Positions 44,696 through 54,771 are shown, counted from the stretch's first letter. The stretch is 64,000 nt of DNA from Marinobacterium_E sp035458585 (GCA_035458585.1 DATHZN010000020.1:9382-73381), one strand, 5' to 3'. Notes: generated by a model not told the origin, from the sequence alone. Program-made: numbers and translations.

Positions 44696-46639
44696 ATGCT
44701 GAGCCTCACCACTCTTAAAGCAATTATCCCCAGCCTGTTACTCAGTTTGGTGCCGCTGAGTGTGGCTGCGACACCAGCCCCCGAGACGTTGCTTGACCAA
44801 CAGCGTGAGCAGTTCCTCGTAGTAGAAGGCAAGGCGAAGCGTGGTGAACTGAGGTTGACCGACCCTGAGTACGCTGCATTACACAACTACCCGCTCTACC
44901 CCTACCTCGAGTACAACCGCATTGTCGCGCTGGGCTCAGCCATTAGTGAGGCGGAGATTCTGCGCTTCAGAGCTCAGTTTCCCGACTCTCATCTAAACCG
45001 CCTGCTTCGGTCGAAGTTGATGGACAATCTTATTCGTCAGGGCGAGTGGCAAACCTACTCCCGATACTACGAGGAGCTGAGCTCGCCGGGCAGCGAAGAG
45101 CAGTGTCTGTATGCGCGCGCGCTCTATCGCAAGGGCGATAAACGAGCCGCCTATGAACTGGGACGAGGTCTCTGGGTTGTCGGTCACTCCCAGCATCAGG
45201 CCTGTGACCCTTTGTTCAGCGAAATGCGAGCCGACGGTGAGTTGGACTCCAAACTGGCGCTGGAACGCGTTCTTAACGCTCTGGATGAAAACCGCTCCAG
45301 CCTAGCGACCTATGCCAAGCGCTTTATCACCCAAAAGAGCTTAGAGCATATCGCCACTGATGCGATTGCAGTCTACCGGGCTCCGGAGAAAATAGTTCAG
45401 CTGAACCGAGCGCTGCAGGGTGAACTTCAGGCGCGCCTACAGCATATCGCCGTACAACGCGCCTATCGCAACAGTCCAGAGCGGGCCATGGATCTGCTGC
45501 TAAAACTTGGCAAACAGTACAGTACGACTGATGAAAATGTTCGTTTACTGGGTCGGGTTGGCGTGCGAATAGCAAAAGAGTTACGTTCAGATGACCGTTC
45601 GCGCCTGGCCCAGCTCGACCCCGACTTTCTCAGCTCAGATCTGACAGAGTGGCGCATTCGGCTGGCACTGCAGGATCAGGACTGGCATTCCGTTAACCGA
45701 TTGATTAATCACCTCCCCGACGAACTGCAGCAGGATAATCGCTGGCTCTACTGGCGAGCGATCGCGACTGAACGCAGCGGCGGCTCACCCAACTTCCAGC
45801 CGCTTCTACAGGAACGCAGCTTCTACGGATTTATCGCCGCCCAGCTTGAGTCGCAGCCATACCAGCTGAATCAGCAATCGCCTGTTTATACGGACGCACT
45901 GCTGCTGCCGCTGCGCCAGTCAGCATCAATGGCGCGTATAAAAGAGCTGGTCAAGCTGGACCGGTACAGCGTTGCGCGCTCGGAGTGGAACGCCTGGATT
46001 GAACAGTTGGACAGCCAGCAACGTCAAGCTGCCGCGCGTCTGATGGTCGAAATTGGGTGGTATCAGATGGGAATCCTGGCTGCCGCTTATGAGGGTTTCT
46101 GGAACGATATGTTACTGCGTTTCCCAGAGGCCTATACTGATTACTTCGTACGTGAATCGAGTCAACGAGGTATAGATCCTCTCTGGTCACTTGCCGTCTC
46201 TCGTCAGGAGAGCGCCCTCTTCCCCTGGGCTCGCTCACCCGTCGGTGCAAGGGGGCTGATGCAATTAATGCCAAAAACCGCCAAACAGACGGCTCAGCGA
46301 GAGAGGATCCCGTACCGTGGCGGTCATGAACTCTATGAGGCACGCACCAATATTCGTCTGGGTACTGCTTATCTTGCGCAGATGGCTGAACAGTTTGGTG
46401 GTAATCGGGCCCACGCCACCGCCGCATATAATGCCGGACCCCATCGCGTGAGCCGTTGGCTTGAGGGTCGCGAGAGTCTACCACTGGATATCTGGATCGA
46501 GCTTATACCCTTTGATGAGACCCGCACCTACGTGCAGAATGTGCTCAGCTTCCGGGTGATTTATGCCCAACTTCGCGGCGAACCCCGTCCGCTCTTTAGT
46601 GAACCGGAGCTACGTTCACTGGTTCTGGCCAGTCGTTAA
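44696..46639 (+). CDS. slt: Soluble lytic murein transglycosylase
   Basis: 647 aa, Slt70 size. Signal peptide (~1-24, ending SVAA), long helical superhelix, then the catalytic domain (~490-620) with the glutamate in SRQESALFPWARSPVGARGLMQLMP and AYNAGPHRV. Cleaves peptidoglycan to 1,6-anhydromuropeptides in the periplasm. Ribosome site weak. Follows uup divergently, an order also seen in Pseudomonas. Confidence 0.96.
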   Translation: MLSLTTLKAIIPSLLLSLVPLSVAATPAPETLLDQQREQFLVVEGKAKRGELRLTDPEYAALHNYPLYPYLEYNRIVALGSAISEAEILRFRAQFPDSHLNRLLRSKLMDNLIRQGEWQTYSRYYEELSSPGSEEQCLYARALYRKGDKRAAYELGRGLWVVGHSQHQACDPLFSEMRADGELDSKLALERVLNALDENRSSLATYAKRFITQKSLEHIATDAIAVYRAPEKIVQLNRALQGELQARLQHIAVQRAYRNSPERAMDLLLKLGKQYSTTDENVRLLGRVGVRIAKELRSDDRSRLAQLDPDFLSSDLTEWRIRLALQDQDWHSVNRLINHLPDELQQDNRWLYWRAIATERSGGSPNFQPLLQERSFYGFIAAQLESQPYQLNQQSPVYTDALLLPLRQSASMARIKELVKLDRYSVARSEWNAWIEQLDSQQRQAAARLMVEIGWYQMGILAAAYEGFWNDMLLRFPEAYTDYFVRESSQRGIDPLWSLAVSRQESALFPWARSPVGARGLMQLMPKTAKQTAQRERIPYRGGHELYEARTNIRLGTAYLAQMAEQFGGNRAHATAAYNAGPHRVSRWLEGRESLPLDIWIELIPFDETRTYVQNVLSFRVIYAQLRGEPRPLFSEPELRSLVLASR

Positions 46640-46881
46640 TCGATTTGCCTCAGAAATGCGCTCAGCGCCTCGGCGTCGAAGGGCCAATCCAGCTCTTGCA
46701 AAGACTCAGAGTCACGCAGTACAGGAATGCGGGTACCATACTGATCCAACAGTTCATCTTCAAAGGCAATATCGACCAGGTCGATCTGAAAAGCATTTGG
46801 ATCAACACCGGCTACCAGCACAGCGACAGCCAGATCACAAAGGTGGCACCCTTCAGTCGTCATCAATTCGAGCAGTCGCAT
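46636..46881 (-). CDS. Glutaredoxin-like (DUF836-type) protein
   Basis: 81 aa thioredoxin fold with the active site CHLC near the start and cis-proline in TRIPVL. AAGGAG five bases before ATG 46881 decides the start. Probably a thiol-disulfide protein; substrate unknown. Convergent with slt, stops overlapping by four bases. Confidence 0.85.
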   Translation of the reverse strand: MRLLELMTTEGCHLCDLAVAVLVAGVDPNAFQIDLVDIAFEDELLDQYGTRIPVLRDSESLQELDWPFDAEALSAFLRQID

Positions 46882-47046
46882 GAGCTCTCCTTCTGAGACA
46901 CTGCATGACAAACAATTTTGCTGCAGTGCAAAAAATTAAACCTTCTGTTGACTTGTTATGCGCCTTTGCAGACGTTATTCTGGTCAAATATTGTGCAGAG
47001 CAGCAAAACAGCTCTGTTCGCTGAACTGAACAAGGATTTAAGCCTG

Positions 47047-48789
47047 ATGCAAGACAACACCCCTAACTCTGTTGACCCACAAGAGTTTATCAATTTTGTT
47101 ACCCGCGAGACCAATAAGATGCTGGAGAACTTTTCAGCCGCGGGTGGCGACGACATCTTTGCTCAGTTCAGCCGTTCATGGACTGAACTCGCAACACGCT
47201 CACTGGAGGATCCGACACTGTGGATTCGGGCGATTGCCGATTATCAGACAGCACAGTTTAATCTGTGGAAGAATCTGATGAGTGGTAACATTTCTGAAAA
47301 TCCGGTTGCGATACCGGCAAAGGGCGATCGCCGTTTTCAGGGCGAGGAGTGGTCGAAGAGTCCGATTTACGACTACATCAAACAGTCCTATCTGCTGACC
47401 TCAAAAATGCTCACCGAGATGGCCAGTAATGCCAAACTGGCAGACGGCGAACAGGCGAAGCTGGAGTTCTACACTAAGCAGTATATCGATGCGATGTCAC
47501 CAACCAATTTTGCGATGACCAACCCAGAGGTGCTTGCCCAAGCGCTGGAGACCAAGGGCCAGAGCCTAGTGGATGGTATGAAAAACCTGCTTGCTGACTT
47601 TGAGAAGGGTCGCATCTCTATGACCGATGAGAGCGCCTTTACACTGGGTGAGAACCTCGCGACAACCGAGGGATCAGTCGTATTTCAGAACGATCTGATT
47701 CAATTGATCCAGTACAAACCTCTGGCCGAACAGGTATACGCTCGCCCCACTTTGATAGTGCCGCCCAGCATCAACAAGTTCTACATTCTTGATCTGCAAG
47801 AGCACAATTCCTACGTAAAGTACTGTGTGGAGCAGGGTCAGAACACCTTCCTTATCTCCTGGCGCAACCCAACAGCTGATCAATCTGACATCAGCTGGGA
47901 TGACCTCGTCTCAGGGGGTATTTTCGAGGCCATCCGAGTGACTAAAGAGATCGCCGGAGCAGATAAACTCAATATCGTTAGCTGGTGTGTCGGTGGTACG
48001 ATGACCGCGACGGCCTTGGCGGTGATGGCTAACAGGAAAGATAACAGCGTCGCGAGTGCTACCTTCCTGACAACGCTGACGGACTTCTCAGATCCAGGTG
48101 ATCTCTGCGTCTTTATTGATGATTACCAGGTCAAGCAGCTTGAGCAGAAGGTTAGCAAACAGGGGTACCTTAACGGCCGCGAACTGGCAACCTCGTTCAA
48201 CATGCTCAGGTCAAACGATCTAATCTGGTCTTACGTAGTGAACAACTACCTCAAGGGGCAGACGCCACCACCCTTTGATATCCTCTACTGGAACAGTGAT
48301 TCCACCAACCTGCCAGCTGAGATGTATACTTTTTACATCAACAAAATGTACCTTGAGAACAAGCTTGTCGAGCCTAACGCTCTGACTATCTGTGGCGAGC
48401 CGATTGACCTTGGAAAAATCAAGGTACCCTGTTATTTCCTGTCAACAATTGAAGACCATATCGCACCTTGGAAGGCGACGTTCAAGGCGACTGAGACCTT
48501 CGGTACCGATATTGAATTCGTTTTAGGTGCTAGTGGTCACGTAGCTGGCGTTATAAACCCTGCTTCGAAAAACCGTCGTAACTACTGGGTCAAAGGTGAA
48601 CAGGGTAAGGGTGCCGATCACTGGCTCGAAACTGCAGAACGCGTTGAGGGCAGCTGGTGGCCTAACTGGGCAGAGTGGGTTCGCAAACGTGGTGGCAAGA
48701 AAGTGGATGCGCCAACCGTGCTTGGTAGCGATACCTACAACCCAATTGAAGCCGCGCCGGGTAGCTATGTTAAGGTGCGCATCGACTAA
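47047..48789 (+). CDS. phaC: Class I poly(3-hydroxyalkanoate) synthase
   Basis: 580 aa. Lipase-like box SWCVGGT with catalytic C314, aspartate in STIEDHIAPW and histidine in GASGHVAGVINP form the triad; N-terminal domain present. Polymerises hydroxyacyl-CoA into PHA storage granules. Start at 47047 has AAGGA ten bases upstream; the frame is open back to 46918. No phaA, phaB, phasin or phaR is adjacent. Confidence 0.95.
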   Translation: MQDNTPNSVDPQEFINFVTRETNKMLENFSAAGGDDIFAQFSRSWTELATRSLEDPTLWIRAIADYQTAQFNLWKNLMSGNISENPVAIPAKGDRRFQGEEWSKSPIYDYIKQSYLLTSKMLTEMASNAKLADGEQAKLEFYTKQYIDAMSPTNFAMTNPEVLAQALETKGQSLVDGMKNLLADFEKGRISMTDESAFTLGENLATTEGSVVFQNDLIQLIQYKPLAEQVYARPTLIVPPSINKFYILDLQEHNSYVKYCVEQGQNTFLISWRNPTADQSDISWDDLVSGGIFEAIRVTKEIAGADKLNIVSWCVGGTMTATALAVMANRKDNSVASATFLTTLTDFSDPGDLCVFIDDYQVKQLEQKVSKQGYLNGRELATSFNMLRSNDLIWSYVVNNYLKGQTPPPFDILYWNSDSTNLPAEMYTFYINKMYLENKLVEPNALTICGEPIDLGKIKVPCYFLSTIEDHIAPWKATFKATETFGTDIEFVLGASGHVAGVINPASKNRRNYWVKGEQGKGADHWLETAERVEGSWWPNWAEWVRKRGGKKVDAPTVLGSDTYNPIEAAPGSYVKVRID

Positions 48790-49156
48790 TCTGTCGAACG
48801 CTCTTTGCGTAAGTGCAGTCAGGCCGCGTGAATTCCCCAAAGATTCGCGCGCCGAGACTGTACTTCCGCTCCCAGCCACCTACCCTAGCTTATCTACTGA
48901 GCTTGCTTCCTCACACCCCTTTCTCGCCAGTCTGCTCTGACCCTAGTGTCACCTTTCCTATCTTCATTGATAACAACCTGCTGACCATTTTTTGATCCAT
49001 TCAATTCATTCAGACAAAAAACGGAACGTATTTTTCATTTTGTGAGTGAAAAGCACAATATTCTGCGATAGATTAGGTTCCAATTTCACATCTTAAATAT
49101 CTACATCAGACAGGTGCCCGAGGCATAGCATTTACGCCTCGGCCCCCGGAGGAATT
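48790..49156. other. Intergenic region phaC-iolG
   Basis: About 370 bp, no gene seen. The last 40 bp hold a hairpin directly before the ribosome site of the next gene. Confidence 0.5.
49118..49142 (+). promoter_or_regulatory. Leader hairpin before the inositol-dehydrogenase-like gene
   Basis: Perfect 7-bp stem CCGAGGC/GCCTCGG with an 11-nt loop, ending 6 bases before the GGAGG ribosome site. Could modulate translation or be the base of a small structured leader; unproven. Confidence 0.4.
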
Positions 49157-50152
49157 ATGTTCAAAGTTGGTTTATTGGGTGCTGGTCGAATTGCCGTTGT
49201 ACATGCAACAGCGATCAGTGCTCACCCACAAAGCACACTGGTTGCTGTCTCCGATATCAATCAGGAAGCTGCTCAGAAGCTAGCCGATGAGTACGGTGCC
49301 GAGGTTCGCTCCACTGATGCGATCCTGAACGATACCGAGATTGATTTAATACTGATCGCCACCTCTACTGACACACACTCCGACCTGATAGAGCGCGCAA
49401 CTGCTGCCGGCAAGGCGGTTTTGTGTGAAAAGCCCGTCGATCTCAGTCTGGAGCGCGCACGTGTGTGCCTGGACAACGTCAGTCAAAGTGGCTGTCCCGT
49501 CATGATTGGTTTCAACCGCCGCTTCGATCCAAGCTTCTCTGCTCTAAAAAAGGCACTAGACCAGGGCGAAATTGGTAAACCAGAACTGCTCTCAATTACC
49601 TCGTTCGATCCCGCACCGCCACCCGTGGCATACATCAAGGTATCGGGAGGTCTGTTCCGTGACATGATGATACACGACTTCGACATGGCAAACTTCCTGA
49701 TGGGCGAAGCGCCTGTTAGCGTATATGCGGCGGGAACCTCGCTGGTAAATCCCGAGATTGGTGAGGCCGGGGATGTCGATACCGCTATCGTGACGCTCAC
49801 CTACGCGGATGGACGCATTGCGGTAATCAAAAACTCTCGCCGAGCGGTTTACGGCTACGACCAGCGCGTTGAATTGCTCGGTTCAAACGGCCTGCTTCAG
49901 GCACACAACATGCTGGAGAATACGGTTGTGAAGTCAACCGTCGACGGCGTTACCGGTGCAAAGCCCACTTACTTCTTCCTGGAGCGTTATATGCCGGCCT
50001 ATTCGAATGAATGGGACGCATTTATTGCTGCTGTTAGCGCTAAATCAGCGATGCCCGTATCGCTGCATGACGGCGTTTTAGCGCTGACAATCGCAGAAGC
50101 GGCAACTCGCTCTGCACGATCGGGTCAGCCGGTCGCACTTGCCAGCATCTGA
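49157..50152 (+). CDS. iolG: Gfo/Idh/MocA oxidoreductase, inositol 2-dehydrogenase type
   Basis: 331 aa. NAD-binding LLGAGRIA at the N-terminus, CEKPVDL with the conserved lysine (~residue 95), and D-x3-H in DMMIHDFDMANF. This is the inositol 2-dehydrogenase pattern (myo-inositol to scyllo-inosose). No other iol gene is adjacent, so a different sugar or polyol substrate is possible. GGAGG six bases before the ATG. Confidence 0.85.
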   Translation: MFKVGLLGAGRIAVVHATAISAHPQSTLVAVSDINQEAAQKLADEYGAEVRSTDAILNDTEIDLILIATSTDTHSDLIERATAAGKAVLCEKPVDLSLERARVCLDNVSQSGCPVMIGFNRRFDPSFSALKKALDQGEIGKPELLSITSFDPAPPPVAYIKVSGGLFRDMMIHDFDMANFLMGEAPVSVYAAGTSLVNPEIGEAGDVDTAIVTLTYADGRIAVIKNSRRAVYGYDQRVELLGSNGLLQAHNMLENTVVKSTVDGVTGAKPTYFFLERYMPAYSNEWDAFIAAVSAKSAMPVSLHDGVLALTIAEAATRSARSGQPVALASI

Positions 50153-50645
50153 AACTCCCGATCTCTGATACTCGTCCTTGCCGCTGCGACCAGAAGGTTC
50201 GGCGGCATTAAGTCATTTGCGGAGTTCTAGTCTAGATTTAAAGAGCGGGTCACCCACTCAGATTAATGGAGGCACTGCAGTCATGGCATAAATCCTGCAA
50301 ATTAACGGTAACTTGAAACCATTTTTCGGAACAGGAGCGAAGCTAGATTGGACACCTCCCATGGAAATCCGGAATCAGGGTCTCATGCTCAATGCAGATA
50401 CGTTGGTCGAGGTCACTCGATGAGTCCAGTACTCAGATCCCACTCAATATCGGACGATCGATCGAGCCGCTTTTACGCGTGGCCGCCAGAGCTTTTGTCG
50501 CCCACTTTGTGTTTCCAGCCTGACAAGAGTTCCCACACACTCAAGACACGCAGAGAGATGTGCAGAGGTGGACCGCCCGCTAAAAGGCAGTTCCTCAGCC
50601 AGCTCCACGGGCACTCAACTCTACCGAACCTGTGCCGATACACCC
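50153..50645. other. Intergenic region before the phytochrome locus
   Basis: About 490 bp. Open frames here (for example from 50348) lack coding character. It probably contains the promoter of the kinase-phytochrome pair; no specific site recognised. Confidence 0.45.
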
Positions 50646-52190
50646 ATGCCGAATGATCCTAAGCCTGCGTCGATAAAGGATGCGAAAGTACGCGCCCCAT
50701 CCGCTCTGGTCACCCTGAGCCACGAGCTACGCACCCCTCTGCACGGAGTGTTAGGGTTTATTGAAATGCTGAAAGGAGAGCCCCTGCCTGATTCATCTGC
50801 CAACATTCTGGATAAACTCAGTAACAGCGCAGAATCACTGATGCAGATCTTTAATGCGGCCGTGGAAGCACAGCGCATCACTAATGGTGAGGTGAATTTT
50901 GCATCCCGGCGCTATGCACTGCTGCAGGTGGTCGAATCGGCGGTCAAACTGCATGCTCCCGACATTGAAGCCAAGGGTTTGAACTTTAGCCTGCAATTCG
51001 ATCCGCGCTTACTAACCAGTCACTTCGTGGGCGATGCCGAGCGACAACTGCAGATACTCGCTGCACTACTGGGAAATGCGGCAAAATTCACTGATAGCGG
51101 TTCAATTACTCTGGTAGTCGCACTGAAGAGAGAGAAGCTAAACTCATCAGAGGTCATATTCAAAGTGATTGATACCGGCATTGGAATTGATCAGCAGGAT
51201 TTGGAGCTAATTTGCGATCTCGGCTACCAGGTCGAAACATCACAACGCGGGCGCCCAAGCGGCAGTGGCATTGGTCTCTTCCTTGTGAAGAACTTATTGT
51301 CGCTAATGTCCTCAGATCTGCAGGTTGAGTCAGGTTCTAAGGGGTCTACTTTCAGCTACACACAGGATCTGATGGCCTCAACGGAGCCAGGGTTTAAATG
51401 GATGACGACAAAACCGAATCCAGTCGTACGGATTTTGTCTCCCCCAGCGGCTATGTTTGAGCTGATGCGAGACTGTCTAGAGAGCCTGGGGATTAGCGTC
51501 GAATATAGGCAAACATTACAAGTCTCCGACCTCGACAGCGATGCAGCACTGACGATTCTTGACTACCGCGTCGCCGCAGCCGACCTCACTACATTTAAAG
51601 CCTTACGGGACCTTCTTACACCGAAGAGACTGGTTGTCATGGCAACCGATTTTGAGCCCGCTACAGCACTTTTAACCCGTGGTACCCAACGCTGGATGTC
51701 CCCCTACTTACCCAGCCAGTTAATAAAGTTCGCAGAGCGAGCGGGCGTCTTGGAGCAACAGGTGGTGGAGAGTGAAATATCATCAGAGACAAAAGAGGCT
51801 GAGCTACCAGTGGAGCTTGCACCCTACACTCTGCTTTGTGTGGATGATAGCCCGACTAATCTAATTGTTCTGATTGGGGCACTAACCAAACTTGGCTTCA
51901 AACGTATCATCCGCGCCAACAACGGCGAGGAGGCGGTGGCAGCTTGCGAAGCTCACCCTGAAATCGACCTGATACTGATGGATTTTCATATGCCGCGGAT
52001 GAACGGTGCCGAAGCATCAAGAGCGATCAGGTCGCTGGGGATCGATATTCCAATCCTCGGTGTGACAGCGCTCTCGGATACGGATCTTTACAGTCAAGTA
52101 GGTGAAGGTGATTTTATTGAGGTACTGACAAAACCCGTCTCTACTGATGCTCTTCGTATGGGTATCGCACGGCACCTACCTCACAAGTGA
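50646..52190 (+). CDS. Cytoplasmic hybrid histidine kinase with pseudo-receiver and receiver
   Basis: 514 aa. HisKA starts almost at the N-terminus (TLSHELRTPLHGV, ~residue 25), so there is no own sensor domain. HATPase (LLGNAAKF, DTGIGI, GSGIGLFLVKNL), then a degenerate receiver (~255-370, no acidic pair at its start) and an intact one (~390-510, VDDSPTN, LILMDFHMPRMNG, TKPV). Start uncertain: ATG 50646 lacks a ribosome site; GTG 50568 in the same frame is the alternative. The bacteriophytochrome follows 19 bp later, suggesting a joint pathway. Confidence 0.85.
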   Translation: MPNDPKPASIKDAKVRAPSALVTLSHELRTPLHGVLGFIEMLKGEPLPDSSANILDKLSNSAESLMQIFNAAVEAQRITNGEVNFASRRYALLQVVESAVKLHAPDIEAKGLNFSLQFDPRLLTSHFVGDAERQLQILAALLGNAAKFTDSGSITLVVALKREKLNSSEVIFKVIDTGIGIDQQDLELICDLGYQVETSQRGRPSGSGIGLFLVKNLLSLMSSDLQVESGSKGSTFSYTQDLMASTEPGFKWMTTKPNPVVRILSPPAAMFELMRDCLESLGISVEYRQTLQVSDLDSDAALTILDYRVAAADLTTFKALRDLLTPKRLVVMATDFEPATALLTRGTQRWMSPYLPSQLIKFAERAGVLEQQVVESEISSETKEAELPVELAPYTLLCVDDSPTNLIVLIGALTKLGFKRIIRANNGEEAVAACEAHPEIDLILMDFHMPRMNGAEASRAIRSLGIDIPILGVTALSDTDLYSQVGEGDFIEVLTKPVSTDALRMGIARHLPHK

Positions 52191-52209
52191 AAGAGTATGG
52201 AATAGTAAG

Positions 52210-54771
52210 ATGACAACAAAAATTGAACCGATCCAGTACGACTTATCAAACTGCGATCGCGAGCCTATTCATAAGCTAGGTAGAATTCACAGCGGTGGTG
52301 GACTAGTCGCTCTGAGCGCAGACTGGCTCGTAAGCGCTTTATCAAGCGATCTTCCCGCTCGATTGGGTTGCACTAGTGACGATATTCTGGGTCAGCAGTT
52401 AAATCAGATCATCACCAGTGAAGCCGTCGCTTGTGTAACAAAAGCCGCAGCAGGTATGAGTTTTGATGATCAGGTCGAGCGCCTGCTTTGCGTCAAGCTA
52501 TTCGACCAACTACCTGAGCAGGATATCTCACTTCACTTTTGCGATGACTCACTGATACTTGAATTTAGCGAGAGTGAGTCAGATCAGAGTCGTATCCACT
52601 CACAGTCGTTGCGCACCGCACTGCGCCAATTTGGCCAGGCAGGCTCATCCCTTGAACTCTGTCAATCGGCCGCTATATCGGTCGGTTCAATCGTCGACTT
52701 CGACCGAATAATGATCTACAAGTTCCACCCCGACGGCTCAGGTGAAGTGATCGCGGAACACCTCAATGCCAACGTAGACTCTTTCATCGGCCTCCGATAT
52801 CCGCCGTCGGACATACCTCAACAGGCGCGAGCCCTTTACAAGCGTTCCCTGCTTCGGACTATTCCTGATGTTGAAGATGCGGGAATCGATATTGTTCCGA
52901 AAAATGCCAACATAGATCTCTCGCTCTGTACACTGAGAGCCGTATCACCTGTGCATCTTGAGTACCTGAAAAATATGGGGATTAAGGCCTCGATGTCGAT
53001 CAGCATCCTGATTGATGGTGAACTTTGGGGGCTAATTGCGTGTCACCACTACTCCCCCCGGAGCCTGACACTCGAGGCTAAGACCTACGCAGAGCTGTTC
53101 GCAGAGAGTTTCGCGCTTGAGCTTCGCAGCCAGCTCTACAAAGAGGCATCAGAGGGCACAGGCGGGGCCCGCAGGTTACACATGCAGATGATGGCAGCTC
53201 TCGATCTGAGCGCTCCCCTGCTAGAGAACTTGAGCACCTTTGGCGCCAAGATACGTCAGACCCTACCCTGTGACTCTCTGGTGTTGTCTATTGACGGGGA
53301 GCAGGCTGTATTTGGCGAGCCCGTCAGTGGTGAAGACATCACACTGCTGGCACGCAGGCTGAACCGCGAGGCAACCACTCGGGTTACCGCGGTGGAGAAC
53401 CTCGGAAACTGGCTTGACGCGGATGTCACCGTAGCAGAGCGTTTTGCGGGCATGTTAGCTATACCCATATCAAAACGACCACGGGACCTACTAATTTTTC
53501 TTCGTCGAGAGGAGACATCTACCGTTACCTGGGCCGGTAATCCGGAAAAGCCCGTCGAACTGGGACCCAACGGATCAAGGCTGACGCCGCGCAAGAGTTT
53601 TGCCGCCTGGCGAGAACTGAGAACAGGCTTCTGTCGTCCCTGGACACCTCAAGAGCTCAATCTTGCAAACGAACTTCGGAGCACGCTACTTGAGTTGATC
53701 GTGCGCAGCATTGACGAGCGGAGCAAAATCGCCGACGAAGCTCAGCAGCAGCAAGATATGTTGATCCACGAACTAAACCACCGGGTGCGCAACATCCTTG
53801 GACTGATCAACTCGATCGTCAGTCAGACTGCAACGTCCGTTGATAATATCGACGTCTTCAAATCCATCTTGGCTGGACGAATCCAAGCACTGGCCCTTGC
53901 CCAGAATATGCTGACTGAGCGCAACTGGTCGCAGACGCCATTCGAAAACCTGCTACAGACCGAAATCAAAGCCTTTGTCGCCGAACAGGGCCGAATCAGT
54001 CGCTCAGGACCGGAGGTGATGTTAACGCCTAAGGCCTACACAACAATGACGCTTCTCATTCACGAGCTCATCACCAACGCCACCAAATATGGTGCTCTGT
54101 CGAATGATTCAGGTCATATACACATCCGTTGGGGTGTCGACCCAAGCGGAAATCTTGAGATCACCTGGAGAGAGACCGGTGTCACTATAGAATCCCTATC
54201 AAAACGCCAGGGATTTGGTTCACTCATTATAAAACGCGCCATTCCGCTCGATCTTGGGGGCGAAGTTGAGTTCAATATTGAGCGTTCGGGGGCTACTGGA
54301 CGTTTTCTGATACCCTCGCGCCACTTTAGTTGCACGCAGATTTCAAACGACAGCCCACAAACGTACGTAGCAGCGACTGCACCTGTAGAGCCCGCGGAGT
54401 TTAGTGGTGACTCACTGGGAACTGCACTGCTAGTTGAAGACAATATGATCATCGCGCTTGATGAGGAGTCGGCGCTTCTAAGCATGGGGTTCGATACGGT
54501 GGAGCTGTGTACTTCAGTGGCCACTGCTAATATTGCTCTGGAAAAGGGTCCTATTAGCTTTGCCGTGCTGGATATCAACCTTGGGGCCGAAACGAGCGAA
54601 CCGATCGCCAAAAAACTGGTAGAATCCGGGGTGCCTTTTATCTTCGCGACCGGTTACAACGAAGGGCTGGGTTCGCTAAAACAATCGTTTGATGTCGAGG
54701 TGTTAAAGAAGCCATTTACCAGTGATGATCTGATTGAGTGTGTTAAGGCCGTGCTCGATAACAGCGAGTAG
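52210..54771 (+). CDS. Bacteriophytochrome with HWE histidine kinase and receiver
   Basis: 853 aa. PAS domain with the biliverdin-binding cysteine C15 in LSNCDREPIH; GAF domain with PPSDIP (D201), PVHLEY (H249) and CHHY (H279); PHY domain with PRKSFAAWRE. These are the canonical red/far-red photoreceptor residues. Then an HWE kinase (HELNHRVRNILG, ~residue 520) with HATPase, and a C-terminal receiver (~735-850, AVLDINLG). Light absorption by biliverdin would set kinase activity. No heme oxygenase gene (bphO) is in the window. Confidence 0.95.
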   Translation: MTTKIEPIQYDLSNCDREPIHKLGRIHSGGGLVALSADWLVSALSSDLPARLGCTSDDILGQQLNQIITSEAVACVTKAAAGMSFDDQVERLLCVKLFDQLPEQDISLHFCDDSLILEFSESESDQSRIHSQSLRTALRQFGQAGSSLELCQSAAISVGSIVDFDRIMIYKFHPDGSGEVIAEHLNANVDSFIGLRYPPSDIPQQARALYKRSLLRTIPDVEDAGIDIVPKNANIDLSLCTLRAVSPVHLEYLKNMGIKASMSISILIDGELWGLIACHHYSPRSLTLEAKTYAELFAESFALELRSQLYKEASEGTGGARRLHMQMMAALDLSAPLLENLSTFGAKIRQTLPCDSLVLSIDGEQAVFGEPVSGEDITLLARRLNREATTRVTAVENLGNWLDADVTVAERFAGMLAIPISKRPRDLLIFLRREETSTVTWAGNPEKPVELGPNGSRLTPRKSFAAWRELRTGFCRPWTPQELNLANELRSTLLELIVRSIDERSKIADEAQQQQDMLIHELNHRVRNILGLINSIVSQTATSVDNIDVFKSILAGRIQALALAQNMLTERNWSQTPFENLLQTEIKAFVAEQGRISRSGPEVMLTPKAYTTMTLLIHELITNATKYGALSNDSGHIHIRWGVDPSGNLEITWRETGVTIESLSKRQGFGSLIIKRAIPLDLGGEVEFNIERSGATGRFLIPSRHFSCTQISNDSPQTYVAATAPVEPAEFSGDSLGTALLVEDNMIIALDEESALLSMGFDTVELCTSVATANIALEKGPISFAVLDINLGAETSEPIAKKLVESGVPFIFATGYNEGLGSLKQSFDVEVLKKPFTSDDLIECVKAVLDNSE

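Noticed and set aside
45951..46484. Antisense frame of 177 codons inside slt.
   Set aside because: Overlaps the conserved catalytic domain of slt; composition is not protein-like.
49040..49060. CRP-like TGTGA…GCACA near the inositol-dehydrogenase-like gene.
   Set aside because: Spacing is seven, not six, and the second half is imperfect.
50348..50656. 102-codon frame with TTG start and upstream GGAG before the hybrid kinase.
   Set aside because: Composition rich in H, S, R and C without pattern; probably leader sequence.
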